Positions 1-5,431 of a stretch of DNA of 6,549 nt are shown here, one piece after another. The stretch comes from Candidatus Bathyarchaeota archaeon (lineage in GTDB: Archaea; Thermoproteota; Bathyarchaeia; Bathyarchaeales; SOJC01). Position 1 is the first letter of the stretch; each line of letters begins with the position of its first letter. The translations under genes were made by a program, and so were the position numbers. Under the pieces are notes generated by a model. That model had not been told where the DNA came from, did no database searches, and saw only the letters and a list, made by a program, of their open reading frames with translations. The DNA lies in NCBI GenBank assembly GCA_030608925.1, contig JAUWDF010000043.1:1-6549 (forward strand), given 5' to 3'.

Positions 1-615
1 ATTCTCCACCCTCTCCCTGAAAAGCTCCGTGTTTTCCCGTATGAAATCGTCGATTGAATCTTGAATCAAATTATAATCCTGAGATGATATTGTACTATTT
101 ATAAACTCGTGAGTTTGCTCGAAGTTTTCTCTCCAATTGAACTTCAATGTGGCAACGCTGCCAAACACGGCTATAGTCCTATTTGTTTCCGTTTGTGAAT
201 GAAATTCCGCAATGATCTTTGCTATCTTGTCAAGCAATTTTTTGTCTACTTTTCCTGCTTGTAAAAGCTTGCTCATCATCGTTTCATGAGGCATCCTCAC
301 CATCTTCACAGCATATTCGACTATTTCTCCTTCACCTTTAATCCTGAAAACATCGGATTTGTTTATTGGAACAACTTCGAGGTACATTTCATGGCACAGT
401 CTCCTGTTCAGCTCTAACTCCCGTTCACAATAATATCTCCTCTTGTCCAGAGTTGTGAAGTTTAAAAATCCAAGATTTACAGCTTTCTTCACTTTATAGG
501 CAAATCTCTTCGTTAGAAAAATGAATGAGATATGTGTCTGTATGCATTGGATTTGACCAGGTTCTCCGTCATAAGTATCTGGGTTCATGAGAGCTTTTAC
601 TATTTGATCCTGCAT
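1..615 (-). CDS. Aminoglycoside phosphotransferase-like protein, COG2187 type (N-terminal 205 aa, runs off window)
   Basis: This reading frame is open from an ATG at 615 down to base 1 on the minus strand, giving 205 codons; the C-terminal part lies outside the window. The translation has the pattern of the COG2187 family, an APH/choline-kinase-like domain often fused to a C-terminal P-loop ATPase: an I-Q-T-H-I-S block at residues 25-30, then F-L-T, Y-K-V-K-K (40-44, with a likely ATP-binding lysine), G-F-L-N-F-T-T-L (49-56), and a C-E-R-E-L-x-L-N-R-R helix (63-72) that would supply the glutamate pairing with that lysine. E-Y-A-V-K-M-V-R-M-P and an A-E-F-H-S segment follow. The expected catalytic H-G-D and any P-loop domain would lie beyond the left edge, so activity cannot be judged. 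In the family the substrate is unknown; a role in antibiotic resistance should not be assumed. The in-frame upstream extension to the stop at 676-678 has no ATG, GTG or TTG, and an AAGG lies just upstream of the ATG, so this start is well supported. It is divergent from ahcY. Confidence 0.8.
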   Translation of the reverse strand, partial: MQDQIVKALMNPDTYDGEPGQIQCIQTHISFIFLTKRFAYKVKKAVNLGFLNFTTLDKRRYYCERELELNRRLCHEMYLEVVPINKSDVFRIKGEGEIVEYAVKMVRMPHETMMSKLLQAGKVDKKLLDKIAKIIAEFHSQTETNRTIAVFGSVATLKFNWRENFEQTHEFINSTISSQDYNLIQDSIDDFIRENTELFRERVEN

Positions 616-675
616 TGAAAACCTTCTAAGCTTCGTTTCAGCAACGACTATTAAGAATTCAACATCTACCTTTCC

Positions 676-689
676 TTAATATTTTTTAC
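676..689 (-). promoter_or_regulatory. Possible BRE/TATA promoter of the COG2187-type gene
   Basis: Read on the minus strand, GTAAAA is followed directly by AATATTAA. This resembles an archaeal BRE plus TATA box. Initiation about 25 nt downstream would leave a leader of roughly 40 nt before the ATG at 615. AT-rich matches of this kind occur by chance, so this is weak. Confidence 0.3.
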
Positions 690-690
690 A

Positions 691-842
691 CGACCTATAT
701 CCTTTCAGAGACCTTTTTGGTAGTAGTATTGGAATACTCAGTCAATCAAAAGCTGCTATCGACTAGGCAATATGTAATTAACATGGGAATATGTCGTAAT
801 ACTCGATCGCGACATGATATGATTGTACTCCTAGTAATAGTA
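691..842. other. Divergent intergenic DNA with short inverted repeats, no gene seen
   Basis: There is no convincing reading frame on either strand. It holds a perfect 6-bp inverted repeat with a 2-base centre (AGTATT-GG-AATACT, 725-738) and a 6-bp inverted repeat ATGTCG (791-796) / CGACAT (810-815) whose loop includes the palindrome CGATCG. These could be protein-binding sites controlling the divergent genes, but none matches an operator I recognise. GATATGAT at about 816-823 would sit about 26 bp before the G-run at 843 and is a possible TATA box for the structured element that follows. Confidence 0.4.
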
Positions 843-922
843 GGGGGAGTGCAAGTTCCTGACGCTTTTCTTTTCTGAAGAGAAGGGAGAAAGAGAAGCA
901 TAATCCCCTGAACTTACACTCT
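843..922. ncRNA. Long imperfect stem-loop, candidate structured RNA
   Basis: An outer stem pairs 847-858 with 910-921 in 11 of 12 positions; the only mismatch is C852/A916. After an asymmetric internal loop (859-863 against 900-909), an inner stem pairs 864-874 with 889-899, with two G-U pairs in the plus-strand RNA. The tip can also refold as CTTTTC (870-875) with GAGAAG (880-885) closing a TGAA loop. About 80 nt can thus form one rod, far more than nearby sequence. It lies upstream of the probable ahcY promoter, so it would be a separate small RNA rather than a leader, unless transcription starts further upstream. The stem-internal loop-stem shape recalls H/ACA guide RNAs, but there is no clear ACA box or kink-turn. 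It could equally be a DNA-level inverted repeat. The strand is unproven. Confidence 0.35.
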
Positions 923-985
923 GATAATAAGTCTAACGTGACTTAGTAATTAAGGAATGCAGTAAGAATTCTCTATGAACCCTGC

Positions 986-1001
986 TAAGGTCCTAACCTT
1001 G
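986..1001. promoter_or_regulatory. Inverted repeat upstream of the ahcY promoter, possible operator
   Basis: AAGGT (987-991) and ACCTT (996-1000) form a perfect 5-bp inverted repeat around CCTA, extended by one T-G wobble. It lies about 20 bp upstream of the probable BRE/TATA of ahcY, a position where an archaeal activator or repressor dimer could bind. It is short enough to be chance. Confidence 0.25.
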
Positions 1002-1014
1002 TTCGTTTACATGA

Positions 1015-1028
1015 GTAAAGACTTTAAT
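1015..1028 (+). promoter_or_regulatory. Probable BRE/TATA promoter of ahcY
   Basis: GTAAAG (BRE-like) runs directly into ACTTTAAT (TATA-like). Initiation about 25 nt downstream falls near 1050, only about 8 nt before the ATG at 1058, which implies an almost leaderless message. That agrees with the absence of any Shine-Dalgarno match before this start. The same GTAAAG hexamer precedes the clearer TATA box at 2526. Confidence 0.45.
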
Positions 1029-1057
1029 GCACTTATTAACAAATAGCAGCTAAATTG

Positions 1058-2335
1058 ATGGAATGGAGTAGCCTAGTATTGTCAACTTTCAGAGTGAAGG
1101 ATCAAGAATTATCCTCTAAAGGTCTTCTTTTAGAAGAATGGGCATCCATGCACATGCCTGTGCTCAACCGAATTAGAAAGCGATTTGAAAAAGAGAAGGT
1201 GCTCGAAGGAATACAATTGGGAGCATCACTTCATGTTACTAAGGAAACTGCTGTTTTGATAAACACCTTGAAGGCCGGTGGTGCGACAATAGCTTTGTGT
1301 GGATCTAACCCTCTCTCGACTCAAGACGAGGTTGCAGCGTCCTTGGCAATGCACGGCGTAAATGTTTACGCATGGAGGGGACAGACAAATGAGGAGTACT
1401 ACTGGTGTATTGACAAGGTTATGTATCATAAACCTTTCATAACAATTGACGATGGCGCTTACTTGGTGGGTACGATCCACTCGAAACGACCGGAGATAAT
1501 TCCTGATCTTAAAGGAGGAACTGAAGAAACCACAACTGGTGTTGTTCGCTTACGGGCAATGGCTAAATCTGGAAACCTAAAATATCCGATTGTAGCTGTG
1601 AATGATGCTTATACAAAGTTCCTTTTTGATAATCGATATGGAACTGGGCAAAGTACAATTGACGGAATTTTGAGAGCAACCAGTATTTTGCTTGCTGGAA
1701 AGAACTTTATAATCGCAGGGTATGGATGGTGCGGTCGTGGATTGGCACTAAGAGCAAGAGGTTTGGGTGCGAATGTTATCGTATCAGAAATAAATGCAAC
1801 TAGAGCGCTAGAGGCTGTTATGGATGGCTTCCGTGTAATGCCAATGTCGAAAGCTGTAAAAATCGGGGATATTTTTGTTACAGTTACTGGAAATACCAGT
1901 GTGATTCGAAAAGAACACATGATGGAGATGAAAAACGGTGCAATTCTCGCTAATAGTGGTCATTTCAATGTGGAAATAGATATCCCAGGACTCGAAAGCA
2001 TGGCAGACACGAAAAGGACGATTCGTTCAAATATGGATGAGTACAAGTTGCATGACGGTAGAAAACTCTACCTACTGGGAGAAGGTAGGTTGATAAACCT
2101 CGCTGCAGCTGAAGGGCACCCTTCTGAAGTTATGGACATGTCCTTCGCGAATCAAGCTTTGTGCATAGAATACTTAATCAAGAAGCCCAAAATGAAGCCT
2201 AATGTGTACAGTGTTCCCAAGGAAATAGATGAACTGGTAGCGACCTTAAAACTGAAAGCAATGAAAGTGGAAATTGACCATCTAACTATTGAACAGAAAG
2301 AATATCTCACTAGCTGGGAAGCTGGTACAATCTAG
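1058..2335 (+). CDS. ahcY: S-adenosylhomocysteine hydrolase (adenosylhomocysteinase), archaeal type
   Basis: This cytosolic NAD-dependent enzyme reversibly splits S-adenosylhomocysteine, the product-inhibitor of methyltransferases, into adenosine (or inosine in some archaea) and homocysteine. The 425-aa product is full length for the family. Conserved residues are visible: H59 in L-H-V-T-K-E-T, D131 in D-D-G, E156 in T-E-E-T-T-T-G, K187, D191 and N192 in T-K-F-L-F-D-N, the NAD-binding G-Y-G-W-C-G-R-G (221-228), H302, N347 and H354 in G-H-P-S. The protein ends T-S-W-E-A-G-T-I, lacking the K-x-x-x-x-Y tail of eukaryotic and most bacterial enzymes, as in archaea. Two positions are unusual: D-D-G-A-Y-L, where D-D-G-A-D-L is usual (Y135), and H-F-N (N304), where H-F-D is usual. 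I chose ATG 1058; a TTG directly before it could add one residue. No S-adenosylmethionine synthase or methionine gene is adjacent. Confidence 0.96.
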   Translation: MEWSSLVLSTFRVKDQELSSKGLLLEEWASMHMPVLNRIRKRFEKEKVLEGIQLGASLHVTKETAVLINTLKAGGATIALCGSNPLSTQDEVAASLAMHGVNVYAWRGQTNEEYYWCIDKVMYHKPFITIDDGAYLVGTIHSKRPEIIPDLKGGTEETTTGVVRLRAMAKSGNLKYPIVAVNDAYTKFLFDNRYGTGQSTIDGILRATSILLAGKNFIIAGYGWCGRGLALRARGLGANVIVSEINATRALEAVMDGFRVMPMSKAVKIGDIFVTVTGNTSVIRKEHMMEMKNGAILANSGHFNVEIDIPGLESMADTKRTIRSNMDEYKLHDGRKLYLLGEGRLINLAAAEGHPSEVMDMSFANQALCIEYLIKKPKMKPNVYSVPKEIDELVATLKLKAMKVEIDHLTIEQKEYLTSWEAGTI

Positions 2336-2511
2336 ACTAATCAACGAACTAATCTTAGTTGACAGACTCCAAAGGTTTTCATGTCATAAAATAAGAGAGT
2401 ATGATTCGATTTACAATGAAAGATGAATTCCGCAACCGGAAATTAACTGATAATAAATCCTAGGGACTTAATTTCACTTTGAAAAGACAAAACTCGTGAG
2501 AGATCACTCAC
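2336..2511. other. Intergenic region after ahcY with small repeats, no gene seen
   Basis: ACTAATC is repeated directly at 2336-2342 and 2348-2354. The second copy overlaps a 6-bp hairpin, AACTAA (2347-2352) with TTAGTT (2355-2360), which begins 11 bases after the ahcY stop. It is AU-rich and not followed by a strong U-run, so it is a weak terminator candidate. At 2496-2511, GTGAG-AGATCA-CTCAC is a 5-bp inverted repeat 9 bp upstream of the next promoter and could be an operator. A 20-codon frame at 2401-2463 is too short and featureless to call. Confidence 0.35.
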
Positions 2512-2519
2512 TTTGATGG

Positions 2520-2532
2520 GTAAAGCTTATAA
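2520..2532 (+). promoter_or_regulatory. BRE/TATA promoter of the small membrane protein gene
   Basis: GTAAAG (2520-2525) fits the archaeal BRE pattern and is followed at once by CTTATAA. Initiation about 25 nt downstream would fall near 2554-2558, giving a leader of about 15 nt that still contains the ribosome-binding site. Confidence 0.6.
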
Positions 2533-2562
2533 CAACAACTAGCGTAAAAATGGCTACATTGT

Positions 2563-2568
2563 GGTGAT
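2563..2568 (+). promoter_or_regulatory. Ribosome-binding site GGTGAT fixing the start at 2572
   Basis: GGTGAT matches the archaeal anti-Shine-Dalgarno (the 16S 3' end containing ATCACC) over six bases and ends three bases before ATG 2572. It supports this ATG and shows classical archaeal initiation for this gene. Confidence 0.6.
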
Positions 2569-2571
2569 AAC

Positions 2572-2862
2572 ATGGTTAGTAAGGATCAAGGGATTGGCGG
2601 GCTGATTTTCCTGATTTGCGTGATTATAGCAATTGGCTACACGCTAGGACTCTTCTGGTTCGGAGATGCGCTTGGTTCAAATTGGTCTATCGCCTTTTGG
2701 CTCATCGCTATTCCTGTCTATTTAGCCTTTATACTAATTCTCGGTATAGGGGCATGGATAGGTTGGACAATGGCAACGACTCCACCCCCAAAACCAATCG
2801 AAGAACTAGAAGCTGAAGAGAAGAAAGAAGAAGAGAAGAAAGAAGAGCAAAAAGAAGAATAG
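2572..2862 (+). CDS. Small two-helix membrane protein with charged C-terminal tail, function unknown
   Basis: The 96-aa protein has two hydrophobic segments, about residues 8-30 and 40-66, separated by a short polar turn (G-D-A-L-G-S-N). These predict a membrane hairpin. A proline-rich linker follows (T-T-P-P-P-K-P, 69-75), then a Glu/Lys-only tail (about 77-96, with one Gln) that should form a highly charged helix or disordered arm. With only K4 and D5 as charges before helix 1 and the charged tail after helix 2, both ends are probably cytoplasmic. I see no catalytic motif, metal site or signal-peptide cleavage site. The helix-2 to linker segment, W-I-G-W-T-M-A-T-T-P-P-P-K-P-I-E-E, resembles small membrane proteins I associate with Bathyarchaeia and similar archaea; this is memory, not a search. 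It has its own promoter and ribosome-binding site, so it is a real gene. A role as a membrane anchor or adaptor is possible but unsupported. Confidence 0.85.
   Translation: MVSKDQGIGGLIFLICVIIAIGYTLGLFWFGDALGSNWSIAFWLIAIPVYLAFILILGIGAWIGWTMATTPPPKPIEELEAEEKKEEEKKEEQKEE
2815..2859 (+). repeat. Tandem 15-bp purine repeat encoding the E/K tail
   Basis: GAAGAGAAGAAAGAA occurs twice head to tail without a mismatch (2815-2829, 2830-2844), each copy encoding E-E-K-K-E. A diverged third unit (2845-2859) encodes E-Q-K-E-E. The coding strand is all purine here except C2848. Each unit is five codons, so gain or loss by slippage would keep the frame and change tail length. Confidence 0.85.
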
Positions 2863-2887
2863 CTTCGCAGACGAAGCGTTTTCTCTT
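2862..2887 (+). terminator. Hairpin plus pyrimidine tract, probable terminator
   Basis: GCTTCG (2862-2867) pairs perfectly with CGAAGC (2872-2877) around a CAGA loop, and is followed by the T-rich tract GTTTTCTCTTCT. The stem starts on the last base of the stop codon of the membrane protein gene. The stem is short, and archaea rely more on the U-rich tract than on the hairpin. A second run of seven T (2911-2917) lies just before the next gene. Confidence 0.5.
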
Positions 2888-2919
2888 CTCCTGCAAAACG
2901 CATGGAGTAGTTTTTTTCT

Positions 2920-3669
2920 ATGAATAAAGTTAAGACTATGGTGCTATGCGGGGGTGAAGGGAAGAGGCTTCGACCTATTACATTTTATATTCAGAAGACT
3001 ATGATTCCTATCGGATATTCTGAAAAACCTCTCTTGGAGTATATTGTACGTCTTCTTAAGTTCCACAAATTAACAGACATTACGTTTCTGGTCGACTATA
3101 AAGCTCAACAAATAAGTAATTTCTTTGATGATGGAGCCCGATTTGGCGTATCGATACAATACATCCAGGACAACAAGTTGTTAAAAGGAACAGGAGGTTC
3201 CGTGATCAACGCCTATCACCAAAAAGCATTCGATGAGAATGATACTATACTCATCTTTTATGGTGATATAATAACCAACATAAATCTAACAGAGTTGATT
3301 GGATTTCACATGGAGAGAGGTGCTATGGCAACTATGGCAATTTCTTCAGGGTTTGAAGTCCGAGTAGGCGTGGCAAACCTTAGCGAAACAAGTGAAATTC
3401 AAGGATTTATTGAGAAACCCAAGCTTGAAAAGCCTGTAAGTATAGGAATCCTAGCTTTTAATGGCAAAGTCATTAGGGAAGTGGAGGATCTTGCTCGTCA
3501 TAAAGAAAAAGTAGATTTGATGGGAGACTTTATACCACATCTGATTAAATTAGGCAAACCTGTATATGGATTTGAGTGCGAAGACTTTTGGTATGATGTT
3601 GGGAGCATTGAAGCATATGAAAAGCTGGACCATGACAAAGTAAAAAGCACAATGTCCTTTTTGTTCTAA
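2920..3669 (+). CDS. Sugar-1-phosphate nucleotidyltransferase (single-domain, RfbA/ManC/GlmU-like fold)
   Basis: This 249-aa enzyme should join a nucleoside triphosphate to a hexose-1-phosphate, giving an NDP-sugar and pyrophosphate for glycan or glycolipid synthesis in the cytoplasm. The family signature is clear: L-C-G-G-E-G-K-R-L-R-P-I-T (9-21) binds the NTP phosphates, K26 in Q-K-T-M-I-P-I matches the P-K-x-x-x-P motif although its usual first proline is Q25, G-T-G-G-S (90-94) contacts the base, Y-G-D (114-116) carries the metal-binding aspartate D116, F-I-E-K-P (163-167) binds the sugar, and W-Y-D-V-G-S (224-229) closes the active site with D226. The C-terminal left-handed beta-helix domain of GlmU or archaeal acetyltransferase fusions is absent. 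Glucose, mannose or another sugar, and UTP, dTTP or GTP, cannot be told apart by eye, and no sugar-pathway neighbour helps. No obvious TATA box precedes it, and GGAG (2904-2907) lies rather far from the ATG, so it may be read from the upstream promoter. Confidence 0.9.
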   Translation: MNKVKTMVLCGGEGKRLRPITFYIQKTMIPIGYSEKPLLEYIVRLLKFHKLTDITFLVDYKAQQISNFFDDGARFGVSIQYIQDNKLLKGTGGSVINAYHQKAFDENDTILIFYGDIITNINLTELIGFHMERGAMATMAISSGFEVRVGVANLSETSEIQGFIEKPKLEKPVSIGILAFNGKVIREVEDLARHKEKVDLMGDFIPHLIKLGKPVYGFECEDFWYDVGSIEAYEKLDHDKVKSTMSFLF

Positions 3670-3683
3670 CCTTGCTTTAAACT

Positions 3684-3697
3684 CAGAAGTTATAAAG
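3684..3697 (+). promoter_or_regulatory. BRE/TATA promoter of the coiled-coil protein/ATPase unit
   Basis: TTATAAAG (3690-3697), the best TATA box in the window, is preceded by the purine-rich CAGAAG as a BRE. Initiation about 25 nt downstream (about 3718) leaves a leader of about 15 nt that contains the ribosome-binding site at 3722. It probably drives both genes that follow. Confidence 0.65.
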
Positions 3698-3721
3698 GCT
3701 CGTTTGAGGGATATTCTCTTT

Positions 3722-3726
3722 GGGAG
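3722..3726 (+). promoter_or_regulatory. Ribosome-binding site GGGAG for the coiled-coil gene
   Basis: GGGAG is spaced six bases from ATG 3733, an ideal distance, and supports that ATG as the true start. Confidence 0.6.
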
Positions 3727-3732
3727 ATTGAT

Positions 3733-5394
3733 ATGCCGGCTTCAACTTTGGTTCCACCTTATGCAATAAAAGGTAATGGAAGGAAGAAATGTTTTTCCGA
3801 GGATGTCGAACTCGCAGCAATCGTGTGCTTGGCTGAAGCAGAACGAAAAAAGAAACCTGGCCTCTTTGGTGCGGGTGAAGCGGAGGCTTTAGCCTTTCTC
3901 TCGAAGCTTCATTATCCCCTATGGGTGATTCCTCACGATGGGATGAGTTTTCTTATAGATGGGATGAATATCCATGAAAATAAAATTTTATACTCTAAAC
4001 CACCAGATATAGAAGCTTTTGTCGAGCATCTGAGAAGAAGTAGCAACGTTCAGGAGTTGTACCGCAGTGCGCTAAGAAGCCACGGTGAAACTTTTTCCGA
4101 TTTCTTATCCCAAATTGAAATATCAGTACGTGGATTCATTGCAGACCAAAAGCTTTTGTCTGATGTTGGAAATTTCAGTCATGAAATTGCCACCAAAACC
4201 GCTGACTCATCTGAGCTTAAGTCACTAATTCCAGCGCAAGTCAATGAAAAAAGAGCGGTTGATATCTGCAGTAGGGTTGTCGAGCATCTACAAAGGCTGG
4301 AATCTGAGATAAAGGGTTTTCAGTTTGCGATTGACACCGCAAACAAAGAGACAAAGAGACACGTTGGGAAACTTCAAACAGAGGCGAGACACATTCGTGA
4401 AGAATATAATCTCAAGGTTTCTGATGCGAGAGTAGAAGTTGACAAAACTAAGGAAAAACTAGAACAGGAACGGGACGAGAAAATTCAAAAAATCGTCAAA
4501 ATCCATCAAAAGCAAGTAAACTCGAGACTTGTGGAGAGGAGGAGATGGAACCGAGAACTGTTGAAACTTGAACAAAACAGAAGCGAATTTGAAAAAAGGA
4601 GGGAATTGCGGAAACAAAAAGGCGATGAGATTGGGGAGACTCGCTGGAATGCACGGCTAAGAGACGTTAAAAACGGAATCGCTATAGCAAGGGGGAAAAT
4701 AAAATCTCTCTCAGACTTCATCCAGAGAAGCAACAAGGAAACCGAGAAGACCAAGAAGAACCTACGTGACACCTATCAGAAACTCATGGATGAGGAAGAA
4801 AAAAAAGTAACAGAACTAGAAAACCTTCGCACTACGGAACTTGGAAAGAAAGATCTAGAGATAGATGAGCTCCAAGAGGAGACATTAGCGATAGTTGGGA
4901 AGATTGAACAACTAATTGAACGGAAAAATGAACGTACCCTCGTAATTAAACAAGGTTCTATTCCATGGAAAACACGAACTCCAATCCTATTCTATTTACC
5001 CTTCTACTTGATTAGGTACAAGAATGGTCAAAAGGATAGATACCGTATTGTACCCCCAGTAATTGCTCAAGAGAACATTGGCCTCATTAAGAAAATCCGG
5101 AATAAATTAAGAAGATACAGTCTTCAATCAAAGATGAATACTCTTCTGAAACCTCGATCAAAAAATCTGAAGATATTGCTTGATCACTTCGAGAAAAAGA
5201 TGTTAGAAAACGATGAAATGCAGAAAACCGTGAATAATGTGGGGAATTCAAGAAATTTGTTAACTTTTGAGTCTTTCGAAGAAAAAATTAAGAAAGGAAT
5301 GGAAGATCTTGAAGCTGATAGATGGATAAAATCTGAAGAGAAAGCTGCTATATTAAAGACATATTTGGCAAAAAACAACATTAACAACGGTTAA
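3733..5394 (+). CDS. Long coiled-coil protein of unknown function with globular ends
   Basis: I do not recognise this 553-aa protein as a named family. Three parts are visible. Residues about 20-150 look globular, with a predicted helix (D-V-E-L-A-A-I-V-C-L-A-E-A-E), a small G-L-F-G-A-G-E-A-E-A turn and strand-like segments Y-P-L-W-V-I-P and M-S-F-L-I-D-G-M (61-78). Residues about 170-400 are very rich in Lys, Glu and Arg with heptad-like hydrophobic spacing, a coiled coil of up to about 230 residues, perhaps broken near 293-312. Residues about 405-553 look globular again: a strand-rich aromatic stretch (I-L-F-Y-L-P-F-Y-L-I-R-Y, 418-429), a turn, and R-Y-R-I-V-P-P-V, then helices. There is no Walker motif, so it is not an SMC or Rad50 by itself, and no signal peptide. 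F-Y-L-P-F-Y-L is too short and polar-flanked for a sure membrane helix. It has its own promoter and is followed after 37 bp by a P-loop ATPase, suggesting a partner complex. General resemblance to uncharacterised archaeal coiled-coil proteins is from memory. Confidence 0.85.
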   Translation: MPASTLVPPYAIKGNGRKKCFSEDVELAAIVCLAEAERKKKPGLFGAGEAEALAFLSKLHYPLWVIPHDGMSFLIDGMNIHENKILYSKPPDIEAFVEHLRRSSNVQELYRSALRSHGETFSDFLSQIEISVRGFIADQKLLSDVGNFSHEIATKTADSSELKSLIPAQVNEKRAVDICSRVVEHLQRLESEIKGFQFAIDTANKETKRHVGKLQTEARHIREEYNLKVSDARVEVDKTKEKLEQERDEKIQKIVKIHQKQVNSRLVERRRWNRELLKLEQNRSEFEKRRELRKQKGDEIGETRWNARLRDVKNGIAIARGKIKSLSDFIQRSNKETEKTKKNLRDTYQKLMDEEEKKVTELENLRTTELGKKDLEIDELQEETLAIVGKIEQLIERKNERTLVIKQGSIPWKTRTPILFYLPFYLIRYKNGQKDRYRIVPPVIAQENIGLIKKIRNKLRRYSLQSKMNTLLKPRSKNLKILLDHFEKKMLENDEMQKTVNNVGNSRNLLTFESFEEKIKKGMEDLEADRWIKSEEKAAILKTYLAKNNINNG

Positions 5395-5431
5395 TAATTC
5401 AATACTTGTTTTCTATTTAGAGAGTATAAAA

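Noticed and set aside
843..922. tRNA, C/D box RNA or CRISPR repeat reading of the stem-loop
   Set aside because: There is no cloverleaf or T-arm, no RTGATGA C box, and no second copy of the element as a direct repeat in the window.
1226..1920. Minus-strand open frames inside ahcY (1226-1480, 1609-1920)
   Set aside because: They lie antisense to a strongly conserved enzyme and their translations show no family features.
2401..2463. A 20-codon ATG frame after ahcY
   Set aside because: It is very short, has no good ribosome-binding site and no recognisable motif, and such frames are common by chance.
2616..2903. Other frames over the small membrane protein gene (2616-2816 plus, 2718-2903 minus)
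   Set aside because: They overlap a gene with its own promoter and ribosome-binding site; the minus frame is Ser/Phe-rich because it reads the complement of the purine repeat.
4506..5387. Minus-strand frames under the coiled-coil gene (4506-4772, 5184-5387)
   Set aside because: Their Ser/Phe/Leu-rich composition is what antisense of Lys/Glu-rich coding sequence gives.
3733..5394. SMC/Rad50-type ATPase
   Set aside because: The long coiled coil suggests it, but there is no Walker A, ABC signature or Walker B in the protein.
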